Notes: generated from the letters alone by a model not told the origin. A stretch of 64,000 bases of DNA from Trachythela sp. YZ-2020 (GCA_016169945.1 JADLSH010000377.1:1-64000), one strand, 5' to 3'; counted from the first letter of the stretch, positions 12,106 to 24,217 are shown. Numbers and translations: made by a program.

Positions 12106-13520
12106 ATGGCGTCGACGCGAACGTTTAGGAAGCCTAAAAGTGGCGAAGAGGAGAAGCAAATGCTCGAAAATGCTGTCCCTAAGTCAACTCGTAGCGTTAA
12201 TAAATGGTCTATGAAGATCTTGTCGGAGTGGCAGGCAACAAGGTTAAATAAGAAAGCTTCAAACGAACAAAGCAATTCAGCTGTTGATACTTCAGTAATT
12301 CAAGACTTGGATGTCAACTTGTGTAGCATGTCGGCAGAGACACTGAATTTCTGGTTAACGAAGTTTGTTATGGAGGTGTGTAAAGAGGACGGAAAATGTT
12401 ATCCTCCTAGAACGCTCTACAGTATTTGTTGTGGGATTCAACGCCATTTATGCGACTGCAATGGAGTTAGTGCAATTGCGATCTTGGACAAGAAAGACAA
12501 GAGGTATAAAGTGATTAATGTAATTGATTGCGTTCAATACAAAATTGAGCTAACATTTCTTTAATATATTTTTTTAGATTTGCTACGTTTAGAAGGGCCT
12601 TGGATGCTGAAATGAGACAAGCGAATTATGAGGGGATTGCCAATAAGTGTAAGAGAAGCGAGAGAGTAGGAATCACAGAGGACGAAGAACGAATGTTGTG
12701 GGACAAAGGCTTTTTAGGATGTCATGATGCCAAAGTATTGATGCATACGATTTATTTTTATAACGGAAAACTTTTTGGGATTAGATCTAAAGAGCACCGG
12801 GATCTCAGGTACAGTAATTTTAGAGTTGATTCCACCTCGATAACCTTTGACGAGAGCAGTTCAAAAACGTACCACGGTGGTTTACAAGATTTAAAGTACA
12901 CTCCTCGCGTGGTTAATCATATTTGTTGCCCATCGGAAAAGGCGAAGCATTTCCCATGTCTAGTCCGTTGCTACGAAAAATATCTGGAATGTATTAAACC
13001 TTTATCCGAGAAAATTGATGCATTTTACTTTCGGCCTAATCGAGATAGTGCTAAATTTTGTTATGAATATGCCCCTGTTGGTATCAATTCCTTAAATAAA
13101 ATTTTGCCTGACGAGTTATGCAAAGGTGCCGGGCTTACGAGGAAAACATCTCACAATCTAAGAGTGAGCTGTGCGACCGCGTTATTTCAAAATTCAGTAG
13201 AAGAAAAAATAATTCGAGAACGAACTGGTCATCGCTCAAACGCAATCTTTAAGTATGAGAAGGCTAGTTTAGAACAGCAGCGTAAAGTGGGAGATATTCT
13301 TGGACCTCCGGCGGGATTACATGTGAACGAAATGCCTAGTGAGGATGCGAAAGAATCAGATTTTCTTTTGGATGATTTTGACTTTGATATTCCAGATGAT
13401 ATACTGTGTAACATTCCAATTCCTGGCGATTGCCCAATGGGTGGTGACAGTAATACGGTCAGCGAATCGTTTACAAGATCTGTGTTCAACAATTGTATTA
13501 TTAATTTTGTTAGCAAGTAA
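12106..13520 (+). CDS. Crypton-like tyrosine recombinase (DUF3504-type), two exons, intact
   Basis: CDS join(12106..12503, 12578..13520), 446 codons plus stop, with a 74 bp GT-AG intron that splits an arginine codon (ag|a). The start chosen is ATG 12106 (MASTRTFRKPKSGEEEK); only non-ATG codons lie upstream in frame. All catalytic residues of a tyrosine recombinase can be placed: Arg (202 or 207) in GIRSKEHRDLR, His315 and Arg318 in SHNLR, His341 in RTGHRS, and the nucleophile Tyr349 in IFKYEKAS. The N-terminal ~130 residues are basic and probably bind DNA. The tail (about 390-446) is acidic. The layout matches metazoan Crypton-derived DUF3504 proteins, which cut and rejoin DNA through a 3'-phosphotyrosine. 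It is unbroken, unlike the decayed KDZ and Helentron genes beside it. It could be a recent transposon or a retained gene. Confidence 0.82.
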
Positions 13521-13602
13521 AGTAGAGTTGAGTTCAGTAAAGGTTGTTGTGTTATTCAACTTTTCCTAATAAAATGTTTTGTTCATATTAGACAGTTTTC
13601 CT

Positions 13603-13713
13603 TAGCCTCGTTAGTATTCTTTATATAAAAATGCTCACCCTTATTAGTATTCTTTATATAAAGAATACTAATAAGGGTGAGTTTTTTTATATAAAGAATA
13701 CTAATGAGGTTGA
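13603..13713. repeat. Nested palindrome downstream of the Crypton-like gene
   Basis: A near-perfect ~46 bp palindrome (ctcacccttattagtattct and its complement, 13634-13681) is bracketed by further copies of ttagtattctttatata / tatataaagaatactaa (13607-13625 and 13688-13706). Four alternating-orientation copies of one 18-mer result. This may be a structured end of the recombinase element or a separate foldback. Confidence 0.7.
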
Positions 13714-13882
13714 TGGTGTATTACCGGTTTTAAAGATGTATGCATGTGACCTATTTTCTCGATGTGATTGGTTCATTTCCTTATGAATTATTAATGAGTT
13801 TTTGAAAGTACAATTTGTAAATGGGAGTTGCGAAGCCGAGATAGAAGAGTTGCACAAATATATTTTACAAATTAAAGAAACT

Positions 13883-16800
13883 ACAGATTAAGCAAATTCA
13901 AGGAAGTGCAAGTTTGTCATTGCGTAAATGTAAAACGAAAGGTAAAACTTACACAGCCGGAGACCTGAAGTCAGAAAGTTCAGTTAATAAGTTAATTAAT
14001 TTAGATGAAGGCTTTAGAGTTTTCAGGAATTTACGCGGTTCACGTCCGTACTTTGAAAGATGCAAGAAAGATTTATTTGCCATGATTCGTCAACTTGGTA
14101 ATCCTACCTGGTTCTGTTCATTCTCAGCGGCTGAAACGAGATGGATTCACTTGCTCAAAATTCTTGGCCGTCTTATTGACAATAAAGACTATACTGACAA
14201 TGAAATTAAGGGAATGACTTGGCAGAAAAAGTCAGAATTGATACAGAAGGATCCAGTTACATGTGCAAGAAATTTTGAGCATATGGTGCAACTGTTTATT
14301 CATAACTTTATCAAAAGTTCAAGTAATCCAATTGGAGAAGTCGTTGACTTTTTCTATCGTGTTGAATTCCAACAACGAGGGTCACCACATATCCATGGAT
14401 TATTCTGGATCAATAATGCTCCTGAGTATGGAAAGACTCTGACGATGATATTACTAAGTTTGTAGATAGTTATGTTTCATCTAGTGCTGACTCAGATGAA
14501 TTAACTGATCTCGTAAACTTACAAAGACATAAACACTCAAAAACATGCAAGAAGAAGGGACATAATGCTTGCAGATTTAATTTTCCATTACCGCCAATGC
14601 CGAGAACTATGATTTTAGAACCTTTATCTGAGGCTGATCTTGAAGAAAATGTGGAAGATAAATTAAGGAAAGATTTAGGGCGAATTCGTTCGTTATTAGA
14701 CTCCATCAAAGCTGATGAAACGATGACCTTTGACGAGTTTCTTCAAAAGCTCGATTTATCAGAAAATCAGTATCTAAAGGCTATAAAGCTTTCCCTTAAG
14801 CATAATACTCTCTTATTGAAACGATCACCAGCTGAGATTAGAATCAATGGTTACAATTCAAATTTACTCAAAGCATGGCAAGCTAACATGGATATGCAGT
14901 TCGTACTAGATCCCTATGCTTGTGCTGTTTATATCCTTTCTTATATTACTAAAGGTCAAAGAGGAATGAGCAAGTTACTTCGTAAAGCTTGTGAAGAAGC
15001 AAAAGAAGGCAATAAGAATATTGTAAACAAAGTAAGACATATTGGTAATAAGTTTCTCAATGCTGTTGAAATAAGTGCACAAGAGGCCGTCTATTTAGTC
15101 CTGCAAATGCCTTTGAGAAGGTCATCTCGAGAATTTCAATTTATTAATACGTCTGATCCAGATGAAAGAACATTCTTAGTTAAAAGTATGGATAAAATTA
15201 AGGAACTACCCGACCGTTCCCTTGATATTGAGTCAGATAATGTTATTAAAAGATATCAGAGAAGACCAAAACAGTTGGGAAATTGTGTTTGGCAGATTTT
15301 ATCGGGTGGTTTAATTGTAAAAGTCAGGGTAATCAGCACAAAACAGCTGAACCAAATATTGATTCCTCAGTTTTATCAGATGATTATCTTTTAGAAAGTG
15401 ATTTCAATGACAACGTAGATGATGATGTATCTGAAAATGACGAGGCATTACATGAAAGTGATGAATATGAAATGAAAGGAGGAATGATACTTGTGAAGAG
15501 GCAAAAACCAAGGATAATACGGTCAGTTAGATTCAATAAAAATAAAGATCCAGAAAATTATTGCAGAGAACAAATTATGCTTTACACGCCGTGGAGAAAT
15601 GAAAAGAAAGATCTTCTCAAGGATTTCCAAACCTACCAGGATCGACTTGAAGATGTTAAGGAGCTGATAGAAGAAAACAAAAAGCAATACGAGAATCATT
15701 CAGACGTTCTTGATCAGGCAGCACAAGATATTGAAAGTGAGGAACTTGGTAATGTAGTTGCTCCTAATGCACAATATAGAGATGAACAAGATAAAGAAAT
15801 TGGTCCAAAGGCAAGTGAATTATTTGGATGTTTTGATCCTGGCAAAGATAAGAAACACACAGAATACGACTTGATAAGTGACATTGGTATATACCCACGA
15901 ACAAATGATGATGAAGAACTAGTTGTAAAACGACTAAAAGATGATGATTTTAGAAAACTTGTTCAATCACTTAATATTGAGCAAAAATAATATTTTTACC
16001 ATGTACTGAATTCTGTAAAAACTGGTAATATGCCCTTAAGATTGTTTTTAAGCGGAGGTGCTGGTGTAGGTAAAAGTACCGTTACAAATGCTTTGTATGA
16101 AGTACTTATCAGATATCTAAATGTGCAACTTGAAAATGATCCAGATGATGTAAGTGTTATTAAGGTAGCACCCACAGGAAAAGCTGCGTTCAATATAAGA
16201 GGAAATACACTTCATTCCGCCTTTAAAATTCCTGCAAATAGAGGATTCAGCTATTGCACACTTGATAGAGATAGATTAAATACTATAAGATCTCAATTAG
16301 AGAGACTGCAAGTTATTTTTATTGACGAGATATCTATGGTAGGCAGTGGGATGTTTAACTTTCTTGACCAAAGACTGCAACAGATTATGGGCACAAAAGA
16401 ACCATTTGGCGGTCTTAGTATAATTACTGTTGGCGACTTACTTCAACTCAAACCCGTATTTGATCAATGGATATTTGAAAACTCAAAGGATGGTTATGCT
16501 GCATTAGCAACAAATCTCTGGCAACAGTATTTTCAAATGTTTGAATTAACAGAGGTTATGAGACAAAGAGAAGACAAAGACTTTGCTGAAATTTTAAATA
16601 GAATAAGGGAAGGTAAACATACTGAATCTGACATTGAAGTTTTAAAAGAAAGAATTCTGAAGCTTAGTCCAGAGCATCCTGATTATCCAATGACTTCAAC
16701 CCACTTATTTAGTACTAACATGGCAGTAGATCAACATAATCATAGCATTTTTCATAAATCTTTAAACGAGAAAGTTCAGGTTAAAGCAATTGATATTGTA

Positions 16801-18104
16801 CTTGGAGATTTATCTGATAACTTGAAAGAGAGAGTTAAAAAACAAATCCCAAACGATCCTTCTAAAACAATGGGCTTATACTCAGTTTGTTCAATACTTA
16901 ATGAAGCAAAATATGATCTTACGACAAACGTGTCAGTTGTAGATGGTATGACTAATGGTGCTGAGTGTATAATTAAGTTGATTACTGAGTACCAGGTTCG
17001 TCAAGACCAAGTATTATTTGGGTTTTATTTCAAGAACAATATATTGGAAATAATCATCGCAAAGAATACTCTCATCTATATAATCCAAGTGTAGAGAAAA
17101 ATTGGGTTCCAATTTTACAGATCACTAGCCAGTTCAGAAGGCATCAAATGCAAGTTCTTCGCAGACAGTTTCCTTTAAGACCATCTGCAGCCAAAACTAT
17201 TCACCGTTGCCAATGAGATACATTAAATGAGGCCGTTGTGGACCTTCCATCTTCTAAACGAGAACACATGCATTATGTTGCACTTAGCAGGCTTAGAAGC
17301 ATTTCAGGATTACATATTCTTAATCTGAATGAAAGTAAAATAGCTGTGAGCAAGAAAGTACAAGAAGAAATGACAAGACTAAGAGAAAATGCTTCACTTA
17401 CCAGTCATATTCCATTTCTTTACAAAGATACAAGCGAAACATTTAAAATATTATTTCAGAATGTGAGATCATTACATCTTCACGTTGGTGACGTTGCGAG
17501 TGATTACAGTGTAAAGGCAGCGGATGTCAATGTGTTTGTAGAGACTGCTCTATGTAGTAATGATAATAATGAATTGTATCAGATTCCAGGCTTTCAACTT
17601 TTCAGAAATGATTTTATGCCACATGGTACAAGAACACCTTACGGAACTGCTATGTACGTAAAGGATAATATACAGCTAATCTCAGAACCTCTAAGATGCA
17701 ATTATAATCATGTAGAAATAACATTACTCCAAGTGAATCAACCAGTAAATGATTTGCACATTGTAGGAATTTATCGCTCTAAATCAAAGGTAAAGATTTC
17801 GATGTTGTTAGATGCTTTGAAACATCTGCATTCTACTTTTATAAATGATCCTAATACCCCTGTTATCATTCTTGGTGATTTTAATGTTAACCTATTCGAA
17901 AATGCATCTGACAAAAATACACTTTGTAAATATTTAATTGAAGAAAAGCAATACGTGCAACTTATTAAGCAAGTAACAACGGACTATAAAACACAAATTG
18001 ATCACATCTACACTAATATCCCTGAAAGAGTAAAAAATGGTGGTGTTTTAGAATCTTACTTTAGTGACCATAAGCCTGATCATAAGCCAGATTTGTATCA
18101 CTGA
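13883..18104 (+). pseudogene. Helentron RepHel-endonuclease polyprotein, broken
   Basis: Domains in order: Helitron-like Rep (from about 13883) with the HUH motif GSPHIHGLFW (~14392) and the tyrosine region [13 protein letters not shown] (~14920); a linker rich in acidic residues; a Pif1-type helicase with Walker A GGAGVGKST (~16056), Walker B IFIDEISM, a GGLSIITVGDLLQLKPV motif and a C-terminal motif YVALSRLRSISGLHIL (~17275); then an endonuclease/exonuclease/phosphatase domain with ILFQNVRSLHL, IILGDFNVNL, DHIYTN and SDHKP, ending at 18104. Lesions: frameshifts near 14440, 15285 and 17020, an in-frame TAA at 15988, and a TGA near 17215 (expected Gly in CQ-DT). It cannot make a full protein and is an autonomous master gone dead. 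Together the domains would nick, unwind and copy the element by rolling circle. Confidence 0.88.
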
Positions 18105-18206
18105 TTTGAAATTCTAGTTATATAAAGTTATATAAAAATATAGATCAGAATTGAAAGGGAATCTCTTCAGTACAAAGATAAAAAGTGTAGAACGTATAAG
18201 ACCGTT

Positions 18207-18356
18207 TCAGAACATATCAGAACATTTCAGAGCATAACAGAATATTTTCAGAAGTTATCAGAACATTTCAGGACATATCAAAACAATGTAAGACTGACTG
18301 GAAGATCTTGCATCCCCTCCTATTTTGGAGGAGTGAACGTCCCTACTTATAGGGAC
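18207..18356 (+). other. Decamer repeats and two hairpins in Helentron 3' region
   Basis: About eight degenerate copies of a 10 bp unit like tttcagaaca run from 18207 to 18290. They are followed by the hairpins cctcc-tatttt-ggagg (about 18318) and gtcccta-ctta-tagggac (18340-18357). These lie 100-250 bp after the endonuclease stop. They could be replication-termination structures of the element or a transcript 3' processing region. No function is shown by the sequence. Confidence 0.5.
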
Positions 18357-18359
18357 AGA

Positions 18360-19811
18360 AGAAGGTTTCCCCGCAGTGACGTCAAGGCTTCAAAAAGGTG
18401 AGTTTGCTTAATTTTGTTATCTCTTTTCAATATTGCAATATTTCATTGGCCCTATATCCCAAGTTACTTTTCCCAAACTTCATGTATAGTTTATACCGAA
18501 ATTCGTTCTATACTGAATAATTTTTTAAACTTTCAGTGAAATATGACCATCGTATTCAAAAGAAATTGTTCGACCCCACATTCTAAAAGGAACTTCGATG
18601 AAATAGAAACTAATAAGGTATTGTATATATAAATACAATATATACTAAATAGATTTATTATTTAAGTTCCACTTGATTATGTGCATGTGTTTAAATCCCT
18701 ACCGGACAAATGACGCATCATGAGGGTGTTTATAAAATATTTAAGTAGAATGTGCTGCCGCTGTTCAGAGACTATAGAGTATAGTTTACTCAGTATAGAC
18801 AGATTATACCTTCCTTGTCCTTGACTGATAAGAATGTAGAACCGTTGATCCGCGCTTACACGTTTGTCAATTGGGTTGAGAAAACTTGATGAAGCTCTCC
18901 TCTCACCAGAGAGTTGTAAAAATGATAAACTATACTGAAGTACAGTATAATCTAAGTACTAAATTTGTATTTTTATTGCAGATAAAATCATGTACGAATC
19001 GAAAGAGAAAGCTGTATTGTGCCTTCAAGTCTGAATGACATTGTAATTTCAAATTTACCGAGATCACAGTATGCGAGCAGACTACGTTACAATTTATAAA
19101 ATGCTTGAAGCCAGTACTGAATTATGGACTAAACCTGCATCCCAGCTATATATTGTCAACTGTCAGCATGAGTCGACCAAGTACTTACAGGAAAACTACC
19201 AAATAAGGATGGCCAATTTAAATATGAACTCCAGAGGAAAAGATAAGAAACCTTCTGAAGCTACGATTCCGCCATCATTTAACCGCATGAAATCAACGCC
19301 AATGACAAGAAAGAGAAAATTGAAACAATATGGATTGATTATATGTGCCCTCGCTTTCTTATATCAAAACTACAAAAAAGTGAACTGATTCGTTGTTCAG
19401 TCCGAACTACATCAACCAGACAAACTATATATAGCTATACTATTAGCGTTTTATTATATCTTATAACCAGTGATGACTCACCGTTCATGCATGCATTTTA
19501 TACGATGGTATATAGTCTATAGATGTCAAATACTGATTACAAATATTAAAAGGGGAAATAAAGAATTCAAAAAAATTGTGATGTAGGATTGAACAAAATG
19601 TATTTGACTGTCTACAGTGTTGACAACTTGACATACTTCCATTCAACCATGCAGTGTTTGCTCACGTTTTATAATAGCTATATAATTTCATTTCAACAGT
19701 TTTATGAACCGCCGCCACATACATGCACAGCAATTACGCATGTACAGACCACGCTTGTCCTCCAGCTAGTCGATATAATGTGACATAGATTTTTTCCCTT
19801 TGAAAGTGAAA
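18360..19811 (+). other. Helentron 3' non-coding stretch with one doubtful ORF
   Basis: The only sizeable frame is 19071-19388 (105 codons, beginning MRADYVTIYKMLEASTELW, with a lysine/arginine-rich middle and a short hydrophobic tail). I do not recognise it, and codon choice gives no clear coding signal. It may be chance or a captured fragment. The rest shows nothing. Confidence 0.3.
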
Positions 19812-19847
19812 CTTTGCACTATCCTTGGATCACTAGTTCGTATTCGA

Positions 19848-19911
19848 CTCGAGTCGAGTCGCAGAAAATTGCGACTCGAGTCGACTCGAGTCCAAGTCAA
19901 TGACTCGAGTC
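19848..19911. repeat. GACTCGAGTC clusters
   Basis: The self-complementary unit gactcgagtc occurs in two overlapping clusters separated by gcagaaaattgc, with one more copy after a short gap. The whole is palindromic and directly follows the inferred Helentron 3' end. Confidence 0.55.
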
Positions 19912-20175
19912 ATTACAACACTGAAAACTAGCTACATTATCCATTGTCAATATGCCTTACAAAGCCTTCGATATCTTCACGAAGCTCTACTGTTTCTATA
20001 TTACGCTTCATCGCTTTCAAAAAAAACATTCAAACGATCAGAAAAAGGTAAAAAGGTTATTTTTATCGGAAACCTGATATGAATTAAATACGTAACATTT
20101 TGTTTACAAATGTTTTGTACATCACTATTTTGTATATCTTAAAATGACCCGAGATATGCCCGAGTTGTAGGCGGT

Positions 20176-20475
20176 ATGCAGGCTATTGGTCCGATTCTTA
20201 CGAAACGCTTTTTGAACGATGAGTTTTGCACGGAATTGCTTAATAAATGTATAAACGTAGTTCAAAACAGTGAATTTTTTAAGATTTCAATCGAGAAATA
20301 CAAAAAAATTGCAGGGTATATCGACAAGAACTTTTTAGATTTGCATTCAGCGTGTTTTAATCTATAAGAATATGTAAATTTATTTTAGCTTAGCGAGGTG
20401 TCCAATGAAACTAAACGTTTTGGTGCACATGCTGACGGCCTAACTGGAATCAGCGCGGGCACTTACGATTTCTTG
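20176..20475 (+). other. Possible exon pair, unrecognised
   Basis: 20176-20367 is an open frame (MQAIGPILTKRFLNDEFCTE..., 63 codons) ending just before a good acceptor (tattttag, 20381-20388). The next stretch, 20389-20475, is open (LSEVSNETKRFGAHADGLTG...) and ends at a donor-like ttcttg|gtatta. I do not recognise the protein. The regular splice signals make a small or decayed gene possible, but chance is not excluded. Confidence 0.2.
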
Positions 20476-20479
20476 GTAT

Positions 20480-22430
20480 TATTCTTTAATGTTTTGTTAT
20501 ATTATTTATCTATTTTTCAAAGTTTGAACAAATTTTACGAAAACATATTTAATAAATCGGTTGAATATACATGTCCATGCACCTTCGATTCTTCACGATG
20601 CATCATCATATTATATTATCAATATTTCGAAGTATGGCGCTCATACTTGTCCTGTTGGCTATCGACTGTCGAGGTGAATAATACAAGTAGTACACTGTAC
20701 ATGAAGGCGACCAATTTTGGCGGAACATTTTTTATTTTGGGCAGAAATGCTTTGGTTTCTAAACTTTATTGATAGTATTTGTTCACATGTTAAGACGATG
20801 AACGATGTGCGATATTTATTTGGGCTTCAAACAACACTGACAGTATTCTGTATTCAAGTGTTGCAATTATATGATTGGAAACAGCTACCGAATTCTAATG
20901 GAGCCCAGTAATAATGCATTCCCAAGCCGGTATTTATTTTATAAAGGTAAGATGACTTCAGTTCAGTTCTATTTTCACATGCTCTTCTAAATTTGCTCTA
21001 GCTGTCTCAGAGTGTTTCAGTCCTTCATAAAGATTATAATATAGAGCAAGACTCGATCAGTGGTGTGTTCTATATTTTCTTAGCAAAATTTTATTCTGTT
21101 TTCCATATGCAGCACAATTGCTATTTTCATTCTCTGTTTTGATGCATGCTTTGGAGTGATATCTGTTTCTGTTATTCAAAATACTGTAGTCACCACTCAT
21201 CAAGTTAAATATGTTGCAACAACAACTCTTGATAATTATATTTTTAAGGAATCAATGTGTAATGGAAGTTGACATGCTGATCATCACAACCTCGATGCCC
21301 ACACTGAGCTAACGACCTATGTGATGTACTCTTATCATATATTTGCCATTACCAGCTCATTCGTATACAGTCCAACCTCTCTAATATGGACAATGTGTTT
21401 GCAAAGTGTTTGCATTAGGTATCCTTTTTATAGAGGGTTTTTGAAATTTAATATATTTACTTCTGGATCATTGAAAACTATCCATATTATAAAGAGGTGT
21501 CCATATTGGAGAGGTGCCCATAAGAATAGGCTAAGCTGTGTTCTTTCCTCCTGACTGCACATTTTGGGTACTTGAATACTAGTAACCACATTATATGTTC
21601 CAAGAGCCATCAACAATTGAAAATAGTATGTAACTATATTATATATCTATTTAGAACAATTACAAGACTTACAATATACAGAATAATACTCATTTTAACA
21701 TGACAATGAAAGTAACAGGGATATATATGTGATGTAAATACCAAACTATATTATCGTTAGAAATATACAATATGAATCTTGAACTATAATTTTTACCATA
21801 AATTGTAAATATTTTATTGAAAAAACAAATAAATGAAACTCAAAACATCCATAATGAAAGAGAGGCATGCAAAGTTGGGCACTTGGCTGGTTAGCTAACT
21901 GAATGCAGAGATAAAAATATCCCAACATTTTCCAAAATTATAAGAAAAGCAAAATTATGCTGTGATTTATCTGTCTTGCACCTTAGCTCTGAAACAAGAA
22001 AGGGTGTATTGGTGAACAAACGCACATACTGTAGCATTAGCAAACTAGGATACTTGTGTCAGCTATTGACTTTTAATACTAGTTAGCTAACCAGTATTAG
22101 CCATAAATAATTGGGTTGACCAGAGTATCTGCTCAGGTTCTTGGTGATCCATAAATCCTGTTATTTCACTCGGTCTGAACCCAGATAATTTTCTTGTCAA
22201 GGGGAAATTGTTGGACAATAATGATTAATGGTTAGTGAGGTTTTGTTTGGTTTACTTGTAGAATATATCTAGGTTGGAGGCCTACATGGTACTGATGGTA
22301 GAACGTTACATGTCAAAAAAGCTAGATAGTCACACTAAACATGAGCTTGTACATTACACACAAACAATATTATTAGATTAGTAGTGCTTGAACAGAACAA
22401 TAACTAAGGAAAACACGCTATTAAAAATCT
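20480..22430. other. Gene-free stretch
   Basis: Several short frames, none convincing. It includes one MITE (21368-21521). The rest is AT-rich sequence in which I see nothing. Confidence 0.5.
21368..21521. mobile_element. Small MITE with CAGTCCAACCTCTCTAAT-type ends
   Basis: The left end cagtccaacctctctaatat faces a right end containing tgtccatattggagaggtg. Inner and outer segments also complement each other (ctatccatattataaagagg). The ends resemble those of pogo/Tc1-type MITEs. No coding capacity. Confidence 0.5.
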
Positions 22431-22438
22431 ATAATTTG

Positions 22439-22570
22439 TTACATCTTGACCTTCAGAACTTGTTTACAAATTCAATCAAACAACAGATTGTAAATATAAC
22501 ATACAATAGTATATACTATTTATATTATTTACAATCTGTTGATTGTACATGTAAACAAGATCAAGATGTA
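22439..22570. repeat. ~130 bp palindrome
   Basis: The arms gttacatcttgacc...cagattgtaaata and tatttacaatctgttgattg...tcaagatgtac are inverted around 22505 with a few small bulges. A foldback of unknown origin. Confidence 0.65.
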
Positions 22571-22654
22571 CATTTCCTAACATCAAGATGTTGATTTTAT
22601 ACTTGATTATTATACGAGATATTATCTCCGCTATTATGCATCAGTCAATTCTAG

Positions 22655-23075
22655 CATTGCCCATCCCCCTCCGGGCATTTGCAAACTTTCTTTGCCCAGA
22701 GGCCGGGCATTAGTACTTGCAAAATATCCCCGGGGCCGGGCATTTGTTCACCGGCCGGACATTTGTCTCTTTATCCAGAAATGATTGTGGTTTCTGCAGC
22801 AGCTGCAACGAACATGTGAAGCAAAACTTGCATTGCTCGTCTTTACAAGGCTTAAAACGTCATTTAATTAAGAATGTAAAACTTTATCTCATGATATTCT
22901 GACGAAATATATGTGTTGGCGTGCCCTGGGGCTGGGCATTTGTAATCATTTCTTTGCCCAGGGGTGGGGCATTGCTGCCCTTTTTCTGCCCAGCCCCAGG
23001 GAATTGTACACTTAGAGAGAAAAAATAAGTGCAAATGCCTGCGGGTGGCCGAGTGGGGGGGGGGGGAGATGGGCA
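22655..23075. mobile_element. G-rich MITE-like element with GGGCATTTG repeats
   Basis: The ends attgcccatccccc (left) and gggggagatgggcaat (right) are inverted. Inside, gggcatt(t/a)g is repeated about five times, alternating with tttgcccag, and ggggc/gcccc tracts can pair or form quadruplexes. GC content is far above the surroundings. No protein is encoded. The superfamily is unknown. Confidence 0.6.
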
Positions 23076-23309
23076 ATGAGCGATAACTTTTCTAAGTTGG
23101 TCTTTCAAGATCACTTATAGGTTTGCCAGATTGACTATAGGCATATATAAATTATTTAATTGTGAATGTTTGCTTTCATTGCAAAATGTTGTCGATATTT
23201 TTATTGACTTTTCTCTAGCAGTGACTCAAAAATCCGGTCAATATATACGTAAATTACGATAACTAAACAGCAAATTAGAAGCCACATAACCTAAACAATC
23301 AAATTCAGA

Positions 23310-23400
23310 CCTCTCAACTCTCACGCATTCGGCGTGAGTCTCACGCAATTCGCTTCACTCTCACGCTCTCACGACACGATTAGTAAATCTCACGCATATA
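23310..23400 (+). repeat. Degenerate TCTCACGC repeats
   Basis: ctctcacgc-like octamers occur at least six times in about 90 bp (ctcacgcattcg, tctcacgcaatt, ctctcacgctctcacg, tctcacgcata). This is a short degenerate tandem tract with no evident function. Confidence 0.5.
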
Positions 23401-23419
23401 GCAGTTTCATAGTATTTTT

Positions 23420-24103
23420 TCAATAATATAATATTGTATACTTAAATGCACATTATTAATCATTATACGGATCGCGAGTCGTATATATAATCGCGTGTTA
23501 TTGTTCCTGCATACGGCCCGACATTTCAAGATTGCAACCAATCACCGTGCTCTAGAAGATTGACCAATGAGATGGCCGATATTTTGCCAAGTTTTCCAGG
23601 GTCTGGTCCGTTCACCGCGCCGTCACAATGAAGACCGTATTAATAAATACTTTTATATGAAGTCGCGCATATTTTATTAAGAGTTGGTATATCCAAAATG
23701 TAGAGTTTGCTTTTGCCAAAAGCGGTTCCTACCATGCTGCAAGGACGAGTTTCACAATTGTGCTCCAGCTGAGTCATGCATGTAAATGCGCACAGCAACA
23801 TGCTTTGGAATATAATCCAATTATCCAACTGTATAGGCAATATACTGGTTATTTTTTAGACGAACGAAGAATTATTACTAAGAAAACAGTATTAATGTAT
23901 ATATCCATCATTCTGACCACCAAAGTGAAACAACACCAGTAAAAATTTAGGTTAGGGGCGGGCACGCCATCCAGATGTATATTAAGGTCAGTGAAGTATA
24001 GTCAATTGCAATCGGAACTTCTCGAAATTCTTCGTCGTATCTTCGGCGTTCGTTTTCAATCGAACGTTTTCAATTTTCAATTTCAATTTCGTTTTCAATT
24101 TTC
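23420..24103. other. Region upstream of the VAP gene
   Basis: No gene was recognised. It probably contains the VAP promoter or 5' UTR, because exon 1 lies just downstream, but I see no clear TATA/initiator pair. A run of ttttcaatttcaattt repeats is at 24055-24100. Confidence 0.35.
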
Positions 24104-24217
24104 AGTGTCATTGATACAATATGCTCACGAAGAAAGCTATTTACAGTCTATTCCCTCATCTAGCCTTTGTTTAGAAGCAAAAATATACAAATCGCAGAGA
24201 GATTCAATCAGAATAGA

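Larger units (their letters stand above)
13860..19836 (+). mobile_element. Decayed autonomous Helentron, 5' truncated
   Basis: The element contains a Rep-helicase-endonuclease coding region (listed separately), a 3' non-coding segment with decamer repeats and two hairpins (18207-18356), and a 3' end read as ctttgcactatccttggatcactag (19812-19836) followed by TT. The same end terminates the elements at 38387-40020 and 58154-61077. That sharing, with an endonuclease fused after the helicase, identifies a Helentron (Helitron2) rather than a canonical Helitron. The 5' terminus was not found. The Rep N-terminus is missing before about 13880. The 3' boundary is an inference. Confidence 0.65.

Noticed and set aside
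23310..23400. CRISPR-like array (repeated TCTCACGC)
   Set aside because: Units are too short and irregular, there are no constant-length spacers, and the sequence is clearly eukaryotic.
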